Source: an uncultured Prevotella sp. (lineage in GTDB: Bacteria; Bacteroidota; Bacteroidia; Bacteroidales; Bacteroidaceae). Taken from it: DNA of 64,000 nucleotides. The position numbers were made by a program, and so were the translations under genes. The stretch is from assembly GCA_938028745.1 (NCBI GenBank), contig CALIZL010000022.1, positions 1 to 64,000 of the forward strand, read 5' to 3'. The notes under the pieces were generated by a model. It searched no databases. It was not told where the DNA came from and worked only from the letters and a program-made list of their open reading frames with translations. Of the stretch, positions 1 to 9,623 are shown one piece after another. How positions within the stretch are numbered: position 1 is the stretch's first letter; each line of letters opens with the position of its first letter.

Positions 1-60
1 ACATTAAGACTATATGCATTGCATGATAGGCGTCTACGCATTTAACGGAAGAACCTAAAA

Positions 61-385
61 ACATGGCACAAAAGGGCAAAACAACCATTAAAAAGTGCGT
101 TTTTAGGGGCTAAAAGCGAATAATTGGGCTTGAAAAATTACGAGTAGACAACCAAACTAGAAAGGTAAAATGGTGCTAAACGCCTTTAAAATTCGAAAAT
201 TTACACAGAAAGTAAAAGACGAGAAGCAGAAAACAGCGATTTTTTGTTCGTTTTTAAGCCGTTTTTTCACTAGAATGTGTGAGAAATAAATCACGTTTTG
301 TAAAATAAAGCAGAGCGACATTAGACCATTTCTGCGCATAGGCTCATAAGCTTATAAGCGCATAAATTGATGGGCTCATAATGAT
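61..385 (+). repeat. Dispersed modular repeat, copy A (middle and tail modules)
   Basis: The first 550 bases hold no convincing gene. Positions 61-180 match 11401-11530 closely (shared words such as AAAAGGGCAAAA, TAATTGGGCTTGA and CCAAACTAGAAAGG). Positions 262-307 match the tail module at 11622-11666 (a CTAGAAnG core, then about 25 bases, then TTGTAAAATA). A short run of related GCTCATAA/GCTTATAA words follows at about 340-385. A perfect 8-bp hairpin (TTTCTTGC, loop CA) lies at 420-437; it has no T-run, so a terminator role is uncertain. Confidence 0.7.
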
Positions 386-553
386 TACATTTATAAAACA
401 GTAAAACCATTTTCCCTCCTTTCTTGCCAGCAAGAAACGTATATACACGAGAAGTCGAACAGGGAAGGTGCAATTACTCCCCTGCTCGAAACTCCATTCA
501 ATCATCACATCCTATAAAAAACTTATGTTCAGGTGGCCATTAAGAACACCCCT

Positions 554-757
554 TTACCAAAATCCAGTTGGCGAGGGGTTGTCACTTTCCCCCAAAATTA
601 TGTCTTCGTCTTCCTCGAAATCATTCGAGTCTTTTCCATCAATGGGTTTACCGGGGTCGTAGCCACCACCAACGCCCGGACTGGCAACCTCCATCAACCG
701 TTCTGCTACTACACTTATGCTTTCGGCCAGCGGCGTTATGTATGTTCTCTTCTTCAT
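554..757 (-). CDS. 67-aa acidic hypothetical protein
   Basis: Small protein whose ATG lies 10 bases after the stop of the BspA-like gene, so the two are probably co-transcribed. It begins MKKRTYITPL and has no signal peptide or membrane segment. The middle is Gly/Pro-rich (GVGGGYDPGKP) and the C-terminal half strongly acidic (DFEEDEDIILGE). From general knowledge, short proteins starting MKK-Y-x-P are frequent in Prevotella and related genera, often next to secreted proteins; their role is not known to me. The real-gene call rests on this N-terminal style and tight spacing. Function unknown. Confidence 0.6.
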   Translation of the reverse strand: MKKRTYITPLAESISVVAERLMEVASPGVGGGYDPGKPIDGKDSNDFEEDEDIILGESDNPSPTGFW

Positions 758-767
758 GGTATATACA

Positions 768-3700
768 TTATTTAAAGATAACCTTCTTACCCCGATGTAT
801 GTAGATACCTTTCTGCGGGTTGGTTACGCGTTGTCCGTTCAGATTATAGTATCCATCATCGTCCGTTTTGTTCTCATCGGTTGTTACACCTTCTATACCT
901 GTTGTTTCTTCACCTTCAACTACAAGCTCTTCATCATCAAATTGTAATATCAACTTAGCTCCTGCAACCTTTTTTACGCGTAGGAAGGCCTTGTGTACAG
1001 GGAAGTTTTGTATAACAGTGTGAACCCGCTTAAACGTTCCTCCTTGCATGACGTAGAACGTGTTTTGGCCAACGGGCAACAACTTGCGTGGCTTTTCTGT
1101 AACCCCAATCATTACATTACTGTTTATGCTATACTTTACATTGTCCTTTTCGCCAATGGTGTAATAGAAGTTTGCGTTGGTGGCACTTTCCTTCCCTATA
1201 ACCTTTAACAACACGCCAGTGTGTGCAGGTATGTAGCCATACGAGTTGGGTACCCCACCATTAAGGTCGATGCTCTTCATCCTGATGCGAAACATGGCAT
1301 TGCCATAGTCGGGAACCCCGAACTTAATTTGAGAACCTGAAACAAATGCAGCCACACGCGAACCGTTTTCAGAAAGACAATCCCCAAAATCAACGTCGAA
1401 CTCGCGGGCAAATGTAGCATACTTCGTATTTATATTTACATCTTTTATTCGATAGTCAATCTGCGAAGTGAAGTCGTATTGGCTTGGCTCTTCCTTTTTC
1501 GTAGTAGTATTATACACCATTTTCTTCCACGCATTCATATACAAGCCGTAAGCCGACTTCTTCACATATATCTTAGTGCCTGAAGCAAACTCGTTATAGT
1601 TCTGTTCCGTTGCATCCAGTTCAAAACGTGTGGTGCTAAGCATCTCCTTAGAAGGACTAGACTCTATGAAGAACACACTTTGCAAAGTGTTTCCCGACGT
1701 AACGAAAGCCTTAGCCCCAATGTACGCCACATTTCGCTTTACCACTACCTCTTTAACGTTGGGCGAGATATTCTCGAAAGCATAGTCGCCAATATAACTC
1801 ACGTCAAAAGACTTAGTACCGAACCTAATTTTCGTAGGAAGCACAAAGGTATGGTCAGTATTCGTTGTACTGAGCAGGGCTACGGCCTTGTCCGAAACAG
1901 CGATATACTCTTCCTTAGCATCTGTAAACGAAGGATATATCCCTGCGAACTTCTTATAGAAGGGGATGGTTTGATACTCACCGAACTTACTCTTACGGAC
2001 ATTAATCGCGATCTTACCCATCTTCTTTTGGGGACCTTTGTCAGCATCGAATGCCGCATCATTACCACCTTGACTGATGAAACCAGGGCCAATCACCTCA
2101 TCGCAAAGGAAGGTGATGGTGTTAAGGTTGTCGCAAAGGCCAAACGCTCGTTTACCAATGGACTTCACCTTGTTGGGAATGGTTACGTTCTCCAACTTCT
2201 TACAGTCGTAGAAAGCGTAATCGCCGATCTTGGTGATGGACGGTGGCAAGAGCGTAAAACGATCGTTTGCCTTACCTGGTGGGAATATCATCAGTTCCGT
2301 TTTGTTCTTCGACAACAGATACCCATCGATGCTGGTATATTTAGCATTGTCTCTATCTACGTTTATCTCTGTTAGCTGGGTGCATTGCTTAAATGCCTCA
2401 GGACTAATATCCGTCGTTGCCTTTGTGATGTTGATCTTGGTAAGTGCCTGGCAACCTAGGAAAGCCTCGCGTGCTATCTTCTTAACATTCTTAGGGATGT
2501 TAATGCTGGTGATGCCACAGTCGGCAAAGGCTCCCTCGCCTATCTCCTGTATCACAGCCTCGTCGTGGAAAGTCACTTTCGCCAGCTTCTTGCATCCAAT
2601 AAAGGCATTGGCTGCAATCTTTGTTACCGATCTGGGTATGCTGAAGGCTTTAAGTTCTGTAAGTCCGGCAAACACATTGTCGCCAATCGTCTTGAGTTGG
2701 CTTTCACCTTTAAAATTAAATTCCCTCAACTTTCTGTTGGTAGCAAATGCGCCACCCCATATATTAGTCAACTTAGCGTTTTCGGGGACATTCACAACCT
2801 CGAGATTACTGCACTCGTAGAAAACCGTACCCAACGAGGTTAATCCCTTAGGCAGTGTAACCTCTTTAAGTTTTTGGCATCCTCTGAATGCCAACCCTGC
2901 CAAGTAATTAACTTGCGACTCTTTATCGAAAGTCACCTTCGTAAGGGAATTCATTGAGCGGAATGCGTCTGTACCAATAGATTTAACCTTCTGGGGAATA
3001 AAAATGGAGGATATGTACTGCGCATCCTGGAAAGCCCTTTCAGCAATAGTCGTTACCGTCGTGGCAATAGTGTAGGTGTTACCGAGCCTCTTTGGTGGAT
3101 AGAAGTAAAGAATCCGCTTATCTGCCGAATATAAAACTCCGTCTTCGGCAACAAAGTCGGTGTTGCCAGCAGCCACAACATAGTTTTTCAACTCACGGCA
3201 CGACTCAAAGCATCCCTGAAGCAAGCCTTTATAAGGCACGGTCCCATATTTCTTAATGCCTTTGGGGATAGTTATTGTGGTGAGCTTCCCTGCATTGTAG
3301 ATGGCCGAACTCAACAACGTGTTAACTTTATTCAGGTTAACGCTCAACAGATTGCCGTTGTCGGATATGGCATAGTTGTCAATCGTTTCTATGTCATCTG
3401 GCACGGTGTAGTGAGGGGTTGTTTTGCCTCTGGGATACACCACAAGCGTTTTACCATCAAACAACACCCCGTCCTTTACGTGAAACGTGGTGCTACCACC
3501 AGACGCAACCGCGAATTCTTTGAGCGAATAAGTGGGAGCTATGGTGAAGAAACCCTTGGATATGGTTTTCAGGTTCTTAGGTAACACAACCTTGTTTAGT
3601 CCCGAAATATTGAGAAATGCCCCCCTGCATATATGCGTGACTTTAGAATCTACCTCGTAAACTCCACCTGATTTAAGGGGAATTTGGGAAGGTACGGAGT

Positions 3701-4187
3701 ATAGTTTCCCTTTTCCCTTTGAATACAGCGTACCTGTGGCATCTGCTTCAAAATGCTTGTTGTCGCCATGCACGGTATATTTTGGGGCAAGCCCAATATT
3801 GCAAAGAGCGTTGTCGGCAATTTTCGTCACCGATTTAGGGATATACATAGTCTTCAACTTGGCCCACGAGAGGGCATAGGCCTCAATGCTCGTTACGGTT
3901 TCTGGGAGTACAATACCCGTCATTTCCTGACAACTATAACCAGGATAGTAATCCACAGAGGTAACCGTAAACGTCACATCCTTACCATCAGAAACCGTTG
4001 CAGGCAAGTTTAACATGCTCGTCTTGCTACCGTCGGTCCCTATGAAGGCAAGTGTGTTCTTGGTTCCCGAGGTCACCTTATAGTATAGTCCGCCGAACCC
4101 CACAATCTGTCCGGTGGTATAAGAGAAGCCTTTTAATGGCAGTGCCATCAATAGCAACGTTAAAAATAAAAGTCGAAAAGTGTTCAT
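768..4187 (-). CDS. BspA-like leucine-rich-repeat surface protein
   Basis: 1139-aa secreted or surface-anchored protein. Residues 1-23 form a signal peptide (MNTFRLLFLTLLLMALPLKG). Most of the chain is a series of treponemal/BspA-type leucine-rich repeats (LRR_5), seen as recurring phrases such as ITIPxxVxxIGxxAFxxCxxL at about 23-residue spacing. The last ~30 residues carry the Prevotella tail GYYNLNGQRV...KGIYIHRGKKVIFK, which resembles the C-terminal sorting/anchoring tail of T9SS-type secreted proteins. BspA of Tannerella binds fibronectin and fibrinogen and contributes to coaggregation; adhesion is inferred here. Transcription probably starts from a well-formed promoter at 4604-4634, leaving a leader of roughly 400 nt. 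The 67-aa gene follows directly. The protein is longer than many BspA relatives, but length varies widely with repeat number. Confidence 0.9.
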   Translation of the reverse strand: MNTFRLLFLTLLLMALPLKGFSYTTGQIVGFGGLYYKVTSGTKNTLAFIGTDGSKTSMLNLPATVSDGKDVTFTVTSVDYYPGYSCQEMTGIVLPETVTSIEAYALSWAKLKTMYIPKSVTKIADNALCNIGLAPKYTVHGDNKHFEADATGTLYSKGKGKLYSVPSQIPLKSGGVYEVDSKVTHICRGAFLNISGLNKVVLPKNLKTISKGFFTIAPTYSLKEFAVASGGSTTFHVKDGVLFDGKTLVVYPRGKTTPHYTVPDDIETIDNYAISDNGNLLSVNLNKVNTLLSSAIYNAGKLTTITIPKGIKKYGTVPYKGLLQGCFESCRELKNYVVAAGNTDFVAEDGVLYSADKRILYFYPPKRLGNTYTIATTVTTIAERAFQDAQYISSIFIPQKVKSIGTDAFRSMNSLTKVTFDKESQVNYLAGLAFRGCQKLKEVTLPKGLTSLGTVFYECSNLEVVNVPENAKLTNIWGGAFATNRKLREFNFKGESQLKTIGDNVFAGLTELKAFSIPRSVTKIAANAFIGCKKLAKVTFHDEAVIQEIGEGAFADCGITSINIPKNVKKIAREAFLGCQALTKINITKATTDISPEAFKQCTQLTEINVDRDNAKYTSIDGYLLSKNKTELMIFPPGKANDRFTLLPPSITKIGDYAFYDCKKLENVTIPNKVKSIGKRAFGLCDNLNTITFLCDEVIGPGFISQGGNDAAFDADKGPQKKMGKIAINVRKSKFGEYQTIPFYKKFAGIYPSFTDAKEEYIAVSDKAVALLSTTNTDHTFVLPTKIRFGTKSFDVSYIGDYAFENISPNVKEVVVKRNVAYIGAKAFVTSGNTLQSVFFIESSPSKEMLSTTRFELDATEQNYNEFASGTKIYVKKSAYGLYMNAWKKMVYNTTTKKEEPSQYDFTSQIDYRIKDVNINTKYATFAREFDVDFGDCLSENGSRVAAFVSGSQIKFGVPDYGNAMFRIRMKSIDLNGGVPNSYGYIPAHTGVLLKVIGKESATNANFYYTIGEKDNVKYSINSNVMIGVTEKPRKLLPVGQNTFYVMQGGTFKRVHTVIQNFPVHKAFLRVKKVAGAKLILQFDDEELVVEGEETTGIEGVTTDENKTDDDGYYNLNGQRVTNPQKGIYIHRGKKVIFK

Positions 4188-4603
4188 GTTCCTATGGTTT
4201 ATTATTGGATTATTAGATGTTTTGAAACTTTTGAGAGATGGACAAACGCGCTACAAGCAGCAACGCGTTAGCATAATCGTTCGCTGTTGGAGGCATCCAT
4301 TCATGGGGCAAAGCGCCATTTGGGACGAAACTCCTACTCTTTCTACATATGTTCGATGTGTTTTGTGTTTCATGTTCTTTCCTAATTAAATGTATAAATA
4401 CGAGCCGTACAAATCTCCTAATTCTCCATTTCGGCAATTGTCGCCTCTAATTCCCCAAATTATTTCTTCATGGCATACCCTTTGTCCGTACAGTGGGCAT
4501 TCATCTTTACCTGTTGGCCTAACACTAACTCAAAATGACATCATAACCCCCAATAGGGATAACAGGATGTTCAATAATGTTGCCGGCATTCGGCTTTGTT
4601 TTG

Positions 4604-4634
4604 CAAAGTTAAACGTTTTTACAAACAAAACAAA
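4604..4634 (-). promoter_or_regulatory. Bacteroidetes-type promoter for the BspA-like gene
   Basis: On the minus strand the bases read TTTG, exactly 19 bases, then TAACTTTG, matching the Bacteroidetes housekeeping consensus TTTG-N19-TAnnTTTG. The predicted start is near 4597, about 410 nt upstream of the ATG at 4187. Confidence 0.7.
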
Positions 4635-5183
4635 TTTCTTTACGTTATTTTATGTTATAACTGGTTTATAAAGTAATAGGATGGCGGCCGTTCTTTTCGT
4701 TTTATCACAATTACATTTCATTATGTAACCACTTTTGTTTATTTTAACTCATACTGCATAGATTATGCTTAGTCTTTTAAAGCATCTGGTGACTCATGTG
4801 ACTAGAAAAAAGCATTGAAGGAAAGATTAAAACAAAGTTGAAGTAAAAGAATTGCCAGCAACTTGGAAATAAAGCCTACAAAAATTTAGGAAAGTAACGC
4901 GCAATTACTTTTCAGCGAGCCTATGGAAAGGTAAGTCTTAGATAACTGGATGGTCTGCATCACGCTTGTCGATGCCTTGCATTGCAGTCTGGCGCATCTG
5001 TTTTAACTATGGCTATTCGTACATTCGGACATAACTTGGGCTACAGAACGTGTTGGGCGTGTACTGAATAGGCATAGGGCAGAACTTATATAGGAACACT
5101 CCTTATTATATATAGGAGGCCGAGCACGGGATAAGACAATATAAAATGTGTGTGGGAATAGTGTGCGAACGAACTTTTTTGAG

Positions 5184-5191
5184 TAAGTTTG
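5184..5191 (+). promoter_or_regulatory. -7 box for dgt
   Basis: TAAGTTTG fits the Bacteroidetes -7 element TAnnTTTG, 26 bases before the dgt ATG. A clear TTTG -33 box at the right spacing is not seen. Confidence 0.45.
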
Positions 5192-5217
5192 CAAATACAA
5201 AATAACGAATAACGACA

Positions 5218-6555
5218 ATGAACTGGCAACAACTGATATCCAACATGCGCCTTGGACAAGAAGGCAAACACCCCAAAAGGCACGACGACCGCTCGGAATT
5301 TAAACGCGATTACGACCGTTTAATCTTCTCGGCTCCTTTCAGACGACTGCAAAACAAGACTCAAGTGTTCCCGCTGCCGGGCAGCGTATTCGTACACAAC
5401 CGCCTTACCCATAGCCTTGAAGTGGCCTCGGTGGGCATGTCGCTGGGCAACGATGTGGCTCGCGCACTAGTAAAGTTGCATCCCGAATTGGCCAATACGC
5501 TGTTCGAAGAAATCGGCACCATCGTAAGCGCAGCCTGTTTAGCACACGATATGGGTAACCCTCCCTTCGGGCACAGTGGCGAAAAGGCCATACAGACGTT
5601 CTTTTCAGAAGGTGTCGGGCTGACGTTGAAAGACAAATTGTCACCCAAATTCTGGACAGACCTCACCCATTTTGAAGGCAACGCCAATGCCTTCCGCCTG
5701 CTTACACACCGCTTTAACGGGCGTCGCGCGGGTGGTTTCGTGATGACTTACACCATGCTATCCAGCATTGTGAAGTACCCCTTCGAAAGTGGCGCATCGG
5801 GAAAGAAGTGTAAATTTGGGTTCTTTGCAACGGAATCAGACACCTATTGCAAAATCGCCGATGAATTGGGCGTTATTCGCTTGTCTGCATCCAACGAGCC
5901 TTTGCGGTTTGCTCGCCACCCATTGGTGTATCTGGTAGAGGCTGCCGACGACATTTGTTATGAGGTAATGGACATCGAAGACTCGCACAAACTGAAAATC
6001 CTGTCGTTTGAAGAGACCGAAGACCTGCTGCTAGGGTTCTTCGACGAGCACGAAAAGCAACGTATAAGAAAGCGAATTGAGGAAGAGGGCGTTACCGATG
6101 TACACGAAAAGGTGGTGTATATGCGGGCTTGCGTGATTGGCTTGCTGGAACGCAGATGCGTAGATGCCTTCGTTGCCAACGAGCAAAAATTGCTTGATGG
6201 CACGCTTGGAGGCTGCCTTATCGACCATATCTCGCCCCTGGAACGCGAGGCTTACCGCCACTGCGAAATGGTTTCGAGACAGAAAATATACAACAGCAAG
6301 CCTGTGCTTGATGTGGAGTTGAGCGGTTATAACATTATGGGAACCTTGCTTACGGCATTGGTTGAGGCTGCCGCCGAGCCGCAAAGGTACTATTCTAGGC
6401 AACTTATTCAGCGGTTTAGCAGCCAATACGACATCAACAGCCCTAACCTTGAAACGCGCATACAAGCCGTGATAGACTATATTAGCGGTATGACCGACCT
6501 GTTTGCGCTAGACGTTTACCAAAAGATTAAGGGCATTTCGCTGCCCATCGTGTAA
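5218..6555 (+). CDS. dgt: Deoxyguanosinetriphosphate triphosphohydrolase-like (dNTPase)
   Basis: 445-aa HD-superfamily enzyme that hydrolyses dGTP (and often other dNTPs) to the nucleoside and triphosphate, adjusting cytoplasmic dNTP pools. The metal-binding residues are visible: H65 within NRLTHSLEV and the H110-D111 pair in CLAHDMGNPPFGHSGE. The N-terminal FSAPFRRLQNKTQVFP phrase is typical of bacterial Dgt. Length matches the family. The ATG at 5218 follows a -7 box by 26 bases. It stands alone on the plus strand, converging with the helix-hairpin-helix gene. dNTP depletion by Dgt-type proteins can restrict phages, but housekeeping function is the simpler reading. Confidence 0.93.
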   Translation: MNWQQLISNMRLGQEGKHPKRHDDRSEFKRDYDRLIFSAPFRRLQNKTQVFPLPGSVFVHNRLTHSLEVASVGMSLGNDVARALVKLHPELANTLFEEIGTIVSAACLAHDMGNPPFGHSGEKAIQTFFSEGVGLTLKDKLSPKFWTDLTHFEGNANAFRLLTHRFNGRRAGGFVMTYTMLSSIVKYPFESGASGKKCKFGFFATESDTYCKIADELGVIRLSASNEPLRFARHPLVYLVEAADDICYEVMDIEDSHKLKILSFEETEDLLLGFFDEHEKQRIRKRIEEEGVTDVHEKVVYMRACVIGLLERRCVDAFVANEQKLLDGTLGGCLIDHISPLEREAYRHCEMVSRQKIYNSKPVLDVELSGYNIMGTLLTALVEAAAEPQRYYSRQLIQRFSSQYDINSPNLETRIQAVIDYISGMTDLFALDVYQKIKGISLPIV

Positions 6556-6661
6556 GACGTTGCCGTGCGAAAAGCAGAGGCAAGCACACGGGCTATGGCA
6601 TATTCGCCTGCGCTTTCGCTTACCACCACACACGTTTTCGCCCATTTCATCGGCATTATGT

Positions 6662-7573
6662 TTAAAAGGTGACGTAGGGTTGCAGTCTTCGCACCTTCTC
6701 TTCCGAGAAGTCTTTCAGCAGTTTTAGCTGTTCAAGACTTTGCAAGTCGCCATGCAAACGGCGGAAATCCACAATGGCCCGCGCCATATAAAAGTTGATG
6801 TACGGATGTCTTTTCAGTTCGTTTAGACTTAGCTTGTTAACGTTTAGGCGATGAATTTTAGCCAATTCATCGGCAGAAACGGCAAAGTAAGTGAGCGACT
6901 CAATGGGAAAATCGTCTATCTCGGCCAACTGTTCGATACCTGAGAAACCGCCTAGTCTATTACGATAATTCACTATTTGTCGGGCAAAATAACTGCCTAT
7001 GCCAGGCACTTTCTTCAAGTCGGTGGTGTCGGCCGTGTTTAAAAACACGTGCATACCCGCCTTCAACTTCATGGGATAGCGCAATGTGTCGCGCTGGTGC
7101 ATGCTGCGTGGCCGTTCGGAGGCGATGAAATCGGCCGCTGGGCGATAGTCGTCGGCAATGCGGATGTAGGGTTCTAGTTGCCGATATTGCTTTAAAGTAA
7201 GGCCGTATAGTCGGGCAAAGTCGGATGGCTGCCGAAAAACACCGCCTTTGTTTCTATATTTCAGCAAGCTTTTCACCTGCCAAGGCTGCAAGCCCAAAGC
7301 CAAAAGTTGTTCGGGCGGAGCCGTATTGGGGTCGAAGGGCGTTAGGTGAATGGCCATCTGTGTGGGCTCGTCCAAATTCCAATCGCTATCAGAATGGGAC
7401 GATGAAACCGCCTGTTCTGATGCCTTACGCTGCTCGGCAGCAGGTTTGTCGGCCGTTATTGACAAGCCACTCGACCAACGAATGGCCACGAAAATCACCA
7501 CAATGGCCTCCAAGAGGAAAAGGATGGCCTTGCGGTCGGACTTTGGAAAGTAGAACAATTCTTTCATTGACAT
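6662..7573 (-). CDS. Helix-hairpin-helix (ComEA-like) membrane-anchored protein
   Basis: 303-aa protein with one N-terminal membrane segment (about residues 15-35, AILFLLEAIVVIFVAIRW) followed by repeated helix-hairpin-helix modules: LLALGLQPWQVKSLLKYRNKG, LKKVPGIGSYFARQIVNYRN and LNELKRHPYINFYMARAIVD. Such modules bind the DNA backbone without sequence specificity, and membrane-tethered versions such as ComEA take part in DNA uptake. This protein is larger than classical ComEA and belongs to the multi-HhH proteins common in Bacteroidetes; a role in DNA uptake is inference only. It lies 77 bases downstream of the NSS transporter gene on the same strand. The TM placement indicates the HhH part faces the periplasm. 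Confidence 0.82.
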   Translation of the reverse strand: MSMKELFYFPKSDRKAILFLLEAIVVIFVAIRWSSGLSITADKPAAEQRKASEQAVSSSHSDSDWNLDEPTQMAIHLTPFDPNTAPPEQLLALGLQPWQVKSLLKYRNKGGVFRQPSDFARLYGLTLKQYRQLEPYIRIADDYRPAADFIASERPRSMHQRDTLRYPMKLKAGMHVFLNTADTTDLKKVPGIGSYFARQIVNYRNRLGGFSGIEQLAEIDDFPIESLTYFAVSADELAKIHRLNVNKLSLNELKRHPYINFYMARAIVDFRRLHGDLQSLEQLKLLKDFSEEKVRRLQPYVTF

Positions 7574-7650
7574 GGTATGTAGGATTATTGGTTTCGATTA
7601 AATGGGGCTTTTTCGTTGGCTCGCCACATGTGTGGGGCAACTCCGAAGCA

Positions 7651-9012
7651 TCAGAACAGCCCTAGCTGATGCAAGAAAATGGCAAGTATGCACAGCGGAC
7701 AAATGTAGCGCACGCTGAACAAATAGGCGCCAAAGAGCGTAGAACGAAGTGTGCCCCAATTGGTGAACTCGTCTTTTACAAGCTTTCGCGGCACAAACCA
7801 ACCAAGGAATATGCAGGTGAGAAAACCACCCACGGGCAGGAATATCTGACCTGTTACGAAGTCGAATATGTCGAACAGCGTGTGCCCAGCGATGCTCAAA
7901 CCGCTCATTGCACCCAACGAAAGCGAGCAAAACACGCCTATGGTGAGTGTTCCTGCCGTTACGATGGTGGCTGCTTTCTTACGGGTGGTGTGCAATTCTT
8001 CGAAGAAAAAGGCGGTGCTTACCTCGTGCAACGAGATGAGCGACGTGAGCGCGGCCAAGGCCAAGAGGGCATAGAACATGAGCGAAAGCACATATCCCAC
8101 GATTGGAACGCCCGAAAAGGCTTGCTGGAACACGTGGGGAAGGGTGATAAAGATGAGCGATGGGCCGCTATCGGGGCTTACTCCCACCGAGAATGCGGCG
8201 GGAAATATCATCAAACCTGCCAAAATAGCCACCACACTGTCGATAACGGAAATCTGAACAGCCGATTTCAGCAGGTTGGTTTGCCTACTGAAATAGGAGG
8301 CGTAGGTGCAAATGCAACCCATTGCAATGCTCAACGAATAGAACGATTGGCCTAGGGCATCGAGAAAAACGTTGGAATTGATCTTAGAAAAGTCGGGATT
8401 GAAGAGGAAAGCAATGCCCTTGCCTGCTCCTGGCAGCATGCACGAGGCCACAACGATAACCAACAGCAACACGAAAAGCGTGGGCATGAACAGCTTGGAG
8501 GCCTTTTCGATGCCCCCACGCACGCCGTGGATGATTACATAATGGGTGAAAAGCAGGATAATGGCCGTCCAAAACACAGGCATGAAGGCACTAGACGAGA
8601 AGTCGGAGAAGTAACTGGCAATGGCCGCATGGTCGCCTTGCAACTGGTTTGTGGCCGAGGCGTACATATATTGCAGGCACCAACCGGCCACAACAGCATA
8701 ATAACCCGTGATGAGAAAGCCCGTTGCCACACCCAAAAAGCCCACCCAACGCCACGGACTGCCTTTGCCGGCAATCTTGGTATAGGCTCGCGCGGTGTTA
8801 GATGCGCCGTGCCTGCCAATGATAAACTCGCTAACCATACAGGGAATGCCTAGAAATAGGATGCAGCATGTATAGATAAGAATGAACACAGCCCCGCCAT
8901 CGGCACCGGCCATATAAGGAAAACGCCACACGTTGCCCAAGCCTACGGCCGAACCTGCCGTGGCTAATATCAATCCTAACTTACTCCCAAATCCTGCTCT
9001 ACTTTCAGACAT
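7651..9012 (-). CDS. Sodium-dependent transporter, NSS/SNF family
   Basis: 453-aa polytopic inner-membrane protein of the neurotransmitter:sodium symporter family, which imports amino acids (tryptophan, leucine, tyrosine and others) with Na+. The N-terminal family signature GSAVGLGNVWRFPYMAGADG (from about residue 16) forms part of the Na+ and substrate site. About eleven to twelve hydrophobic segments follow, and the length fits bacterial NSS proteins. Substrate cannot be deduced. A -7 box at 9042-9049 reads away from a second -7 box at 9061-9068, so this gene and the VanZ-like gene probably share a divergent promoter region. Na+ dependence fits the Na+-pumping NQR complex at the end of the window. 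Confidence 0.92.
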   Translation of the reverse strand: MSESRAGFGSKLGLILATAGSAVGLGNVWRFPYMAGADGGAVFILIYTCCILFLGIPCMVSEFIIGRHGASNTARAYTKIAGKGSPWRWVGFLGVATGFLITGYYAVVAGWCLQYMYASATNQLQGDHAAIASYFSDFSSSAFMPVFWTAIILLFTHYVIIHGVRGGIEKASKLFMPTLFVLLLVIVVASCMLPGAGKGIAFLFNPDFSKINSNVFLDALGQSFYSLSIAMGCICTYASYFSRQTNLLKSAVQISVIDSVVAILAGLMIFPAAFSVGVSPDSGPSLIFITLPHVFQQAFSGVPIVGYVLSLMFYALLALAALTSLISLHEVSTAFFFEELHTTRKKAATIVTAGTLTIGVFCSLSLGAMSGLSIAGHTLFDIFDFVTGQIFLPVGGFLTCIFLGWFVPRKLVKDEFTNWGTLRSTLFGAYLFSVRYICPLCILAIFLHQLGLF

Positions 9013-9041
9013 AATCGTAACTATTTTGGTTTATCATGGTG

Positions 9042-9068
9042 CAAATTTACAAAAAACATCTACTTTTG
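9042..9068. promoter_or_regulatory. Divergent -7 boxes for NSS transporter and VanZ-like gene
   Basis: TAAATTTG on the minus strand (9042-9049) and TACTTTTG on the plus strand (9061-9068) both match TAnnTTTG. The -33 boxes are poor, so each is only a candidate. Confidence 0.4.
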
Positions 9069-9197
9069 CATAGAAATTAGCAGCATTATTACACGTTGGC
9101 GATACGATTTGGTTGTTTTTTGGGGCTCGGAAACAGCAATTTTGCACTTTACAGAGGCCATAACGAGCCATTCGTTAGCCAAAAAGACATTAGAGAT

Positions 9198-9623
9198 ATG
9201 AAACCAACAAGACTGCAAAAAACGAATTATGGCCGACACATCATTATGGCCTATCCCTTCGCCACCTGCCTCATCTTGGTGATATGGGTGGTTTGTTTGA
9301 TGCCTGTTCCCGAAACACCGCTGAACAATCTCACGCTTTTCGACAAGTGGGTGCATATAAGTATGTACGCCGTTTTGTGCTTGGTGATGTGGGCAGAATA
9401 CCTCCGCCATCATGAAAAGCTAAACAAAACACGCCTTTTCATCGGTGTTTTTCTGGCTCCCCTGTTGATGGGTGGACTAATAGAGTTGGCACAAGCCAAC
9501 TGCACGGGCGGCAATCGCAGTGGCGACTGGCTAGACTTTGCCGCCAATAGCATAGGCGTTGTTATGGGAAACCTTATCGGTATGCTTCTGGCAAGGTGTT
9601 TCGCCAAAGGCAAAAAGGGTTAG
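9198..9623 (+). CDS. VanZ-like membrane protein
   Basis: 141-aa protein with about four hydrophobic segments, for example YPFATCLILVIWVVCLMPVP near the N-terminus. The family pattern is visible: WVHISMYAVLCLVMWAEYL, then a Glu in MGGLIELAQ and the RSGDWLDFAANSIGVVMGN block. VanZ-like proteins are small membrane proteins of mostly unknown function; VanZ itself raises teicoplanin resistance. An in-frame ATG exists 102 bases earlier, but the start at 9198 (MKPTRLQKTNYGRH) gives the usual length and places the hydrophobic part correctly. Its last 50 bases overlap the end of the convergent CYTH gene. Confidence 0.8.
   Translation: MKPTRLQKTNYGRHIIMAYPFATCLILVIWVVCLMPVPETPLNNLTLFDKWVHISMYAVLCLVMWAEYLRHHEKLNKTRLFIGVFLAPLLMGGLIELAQANCTGGNRSGDWLDFAANSIGVVMGNLIGMLLARCFAKGKKG

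Larger units (their letters stand above)
4188..5217. other. 1-kb intergenic region between bspA-like gene and dgt
   Basis: No convincing gene on either strand. Bases 4188-4597 form the inferred long leader of the BspA-like mRNA; 4604-4634 is its promoter; 5184-5191 is the dgt -10-like box. No tRNA or recognisable riboswitch was found. Confidence 0.6.
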
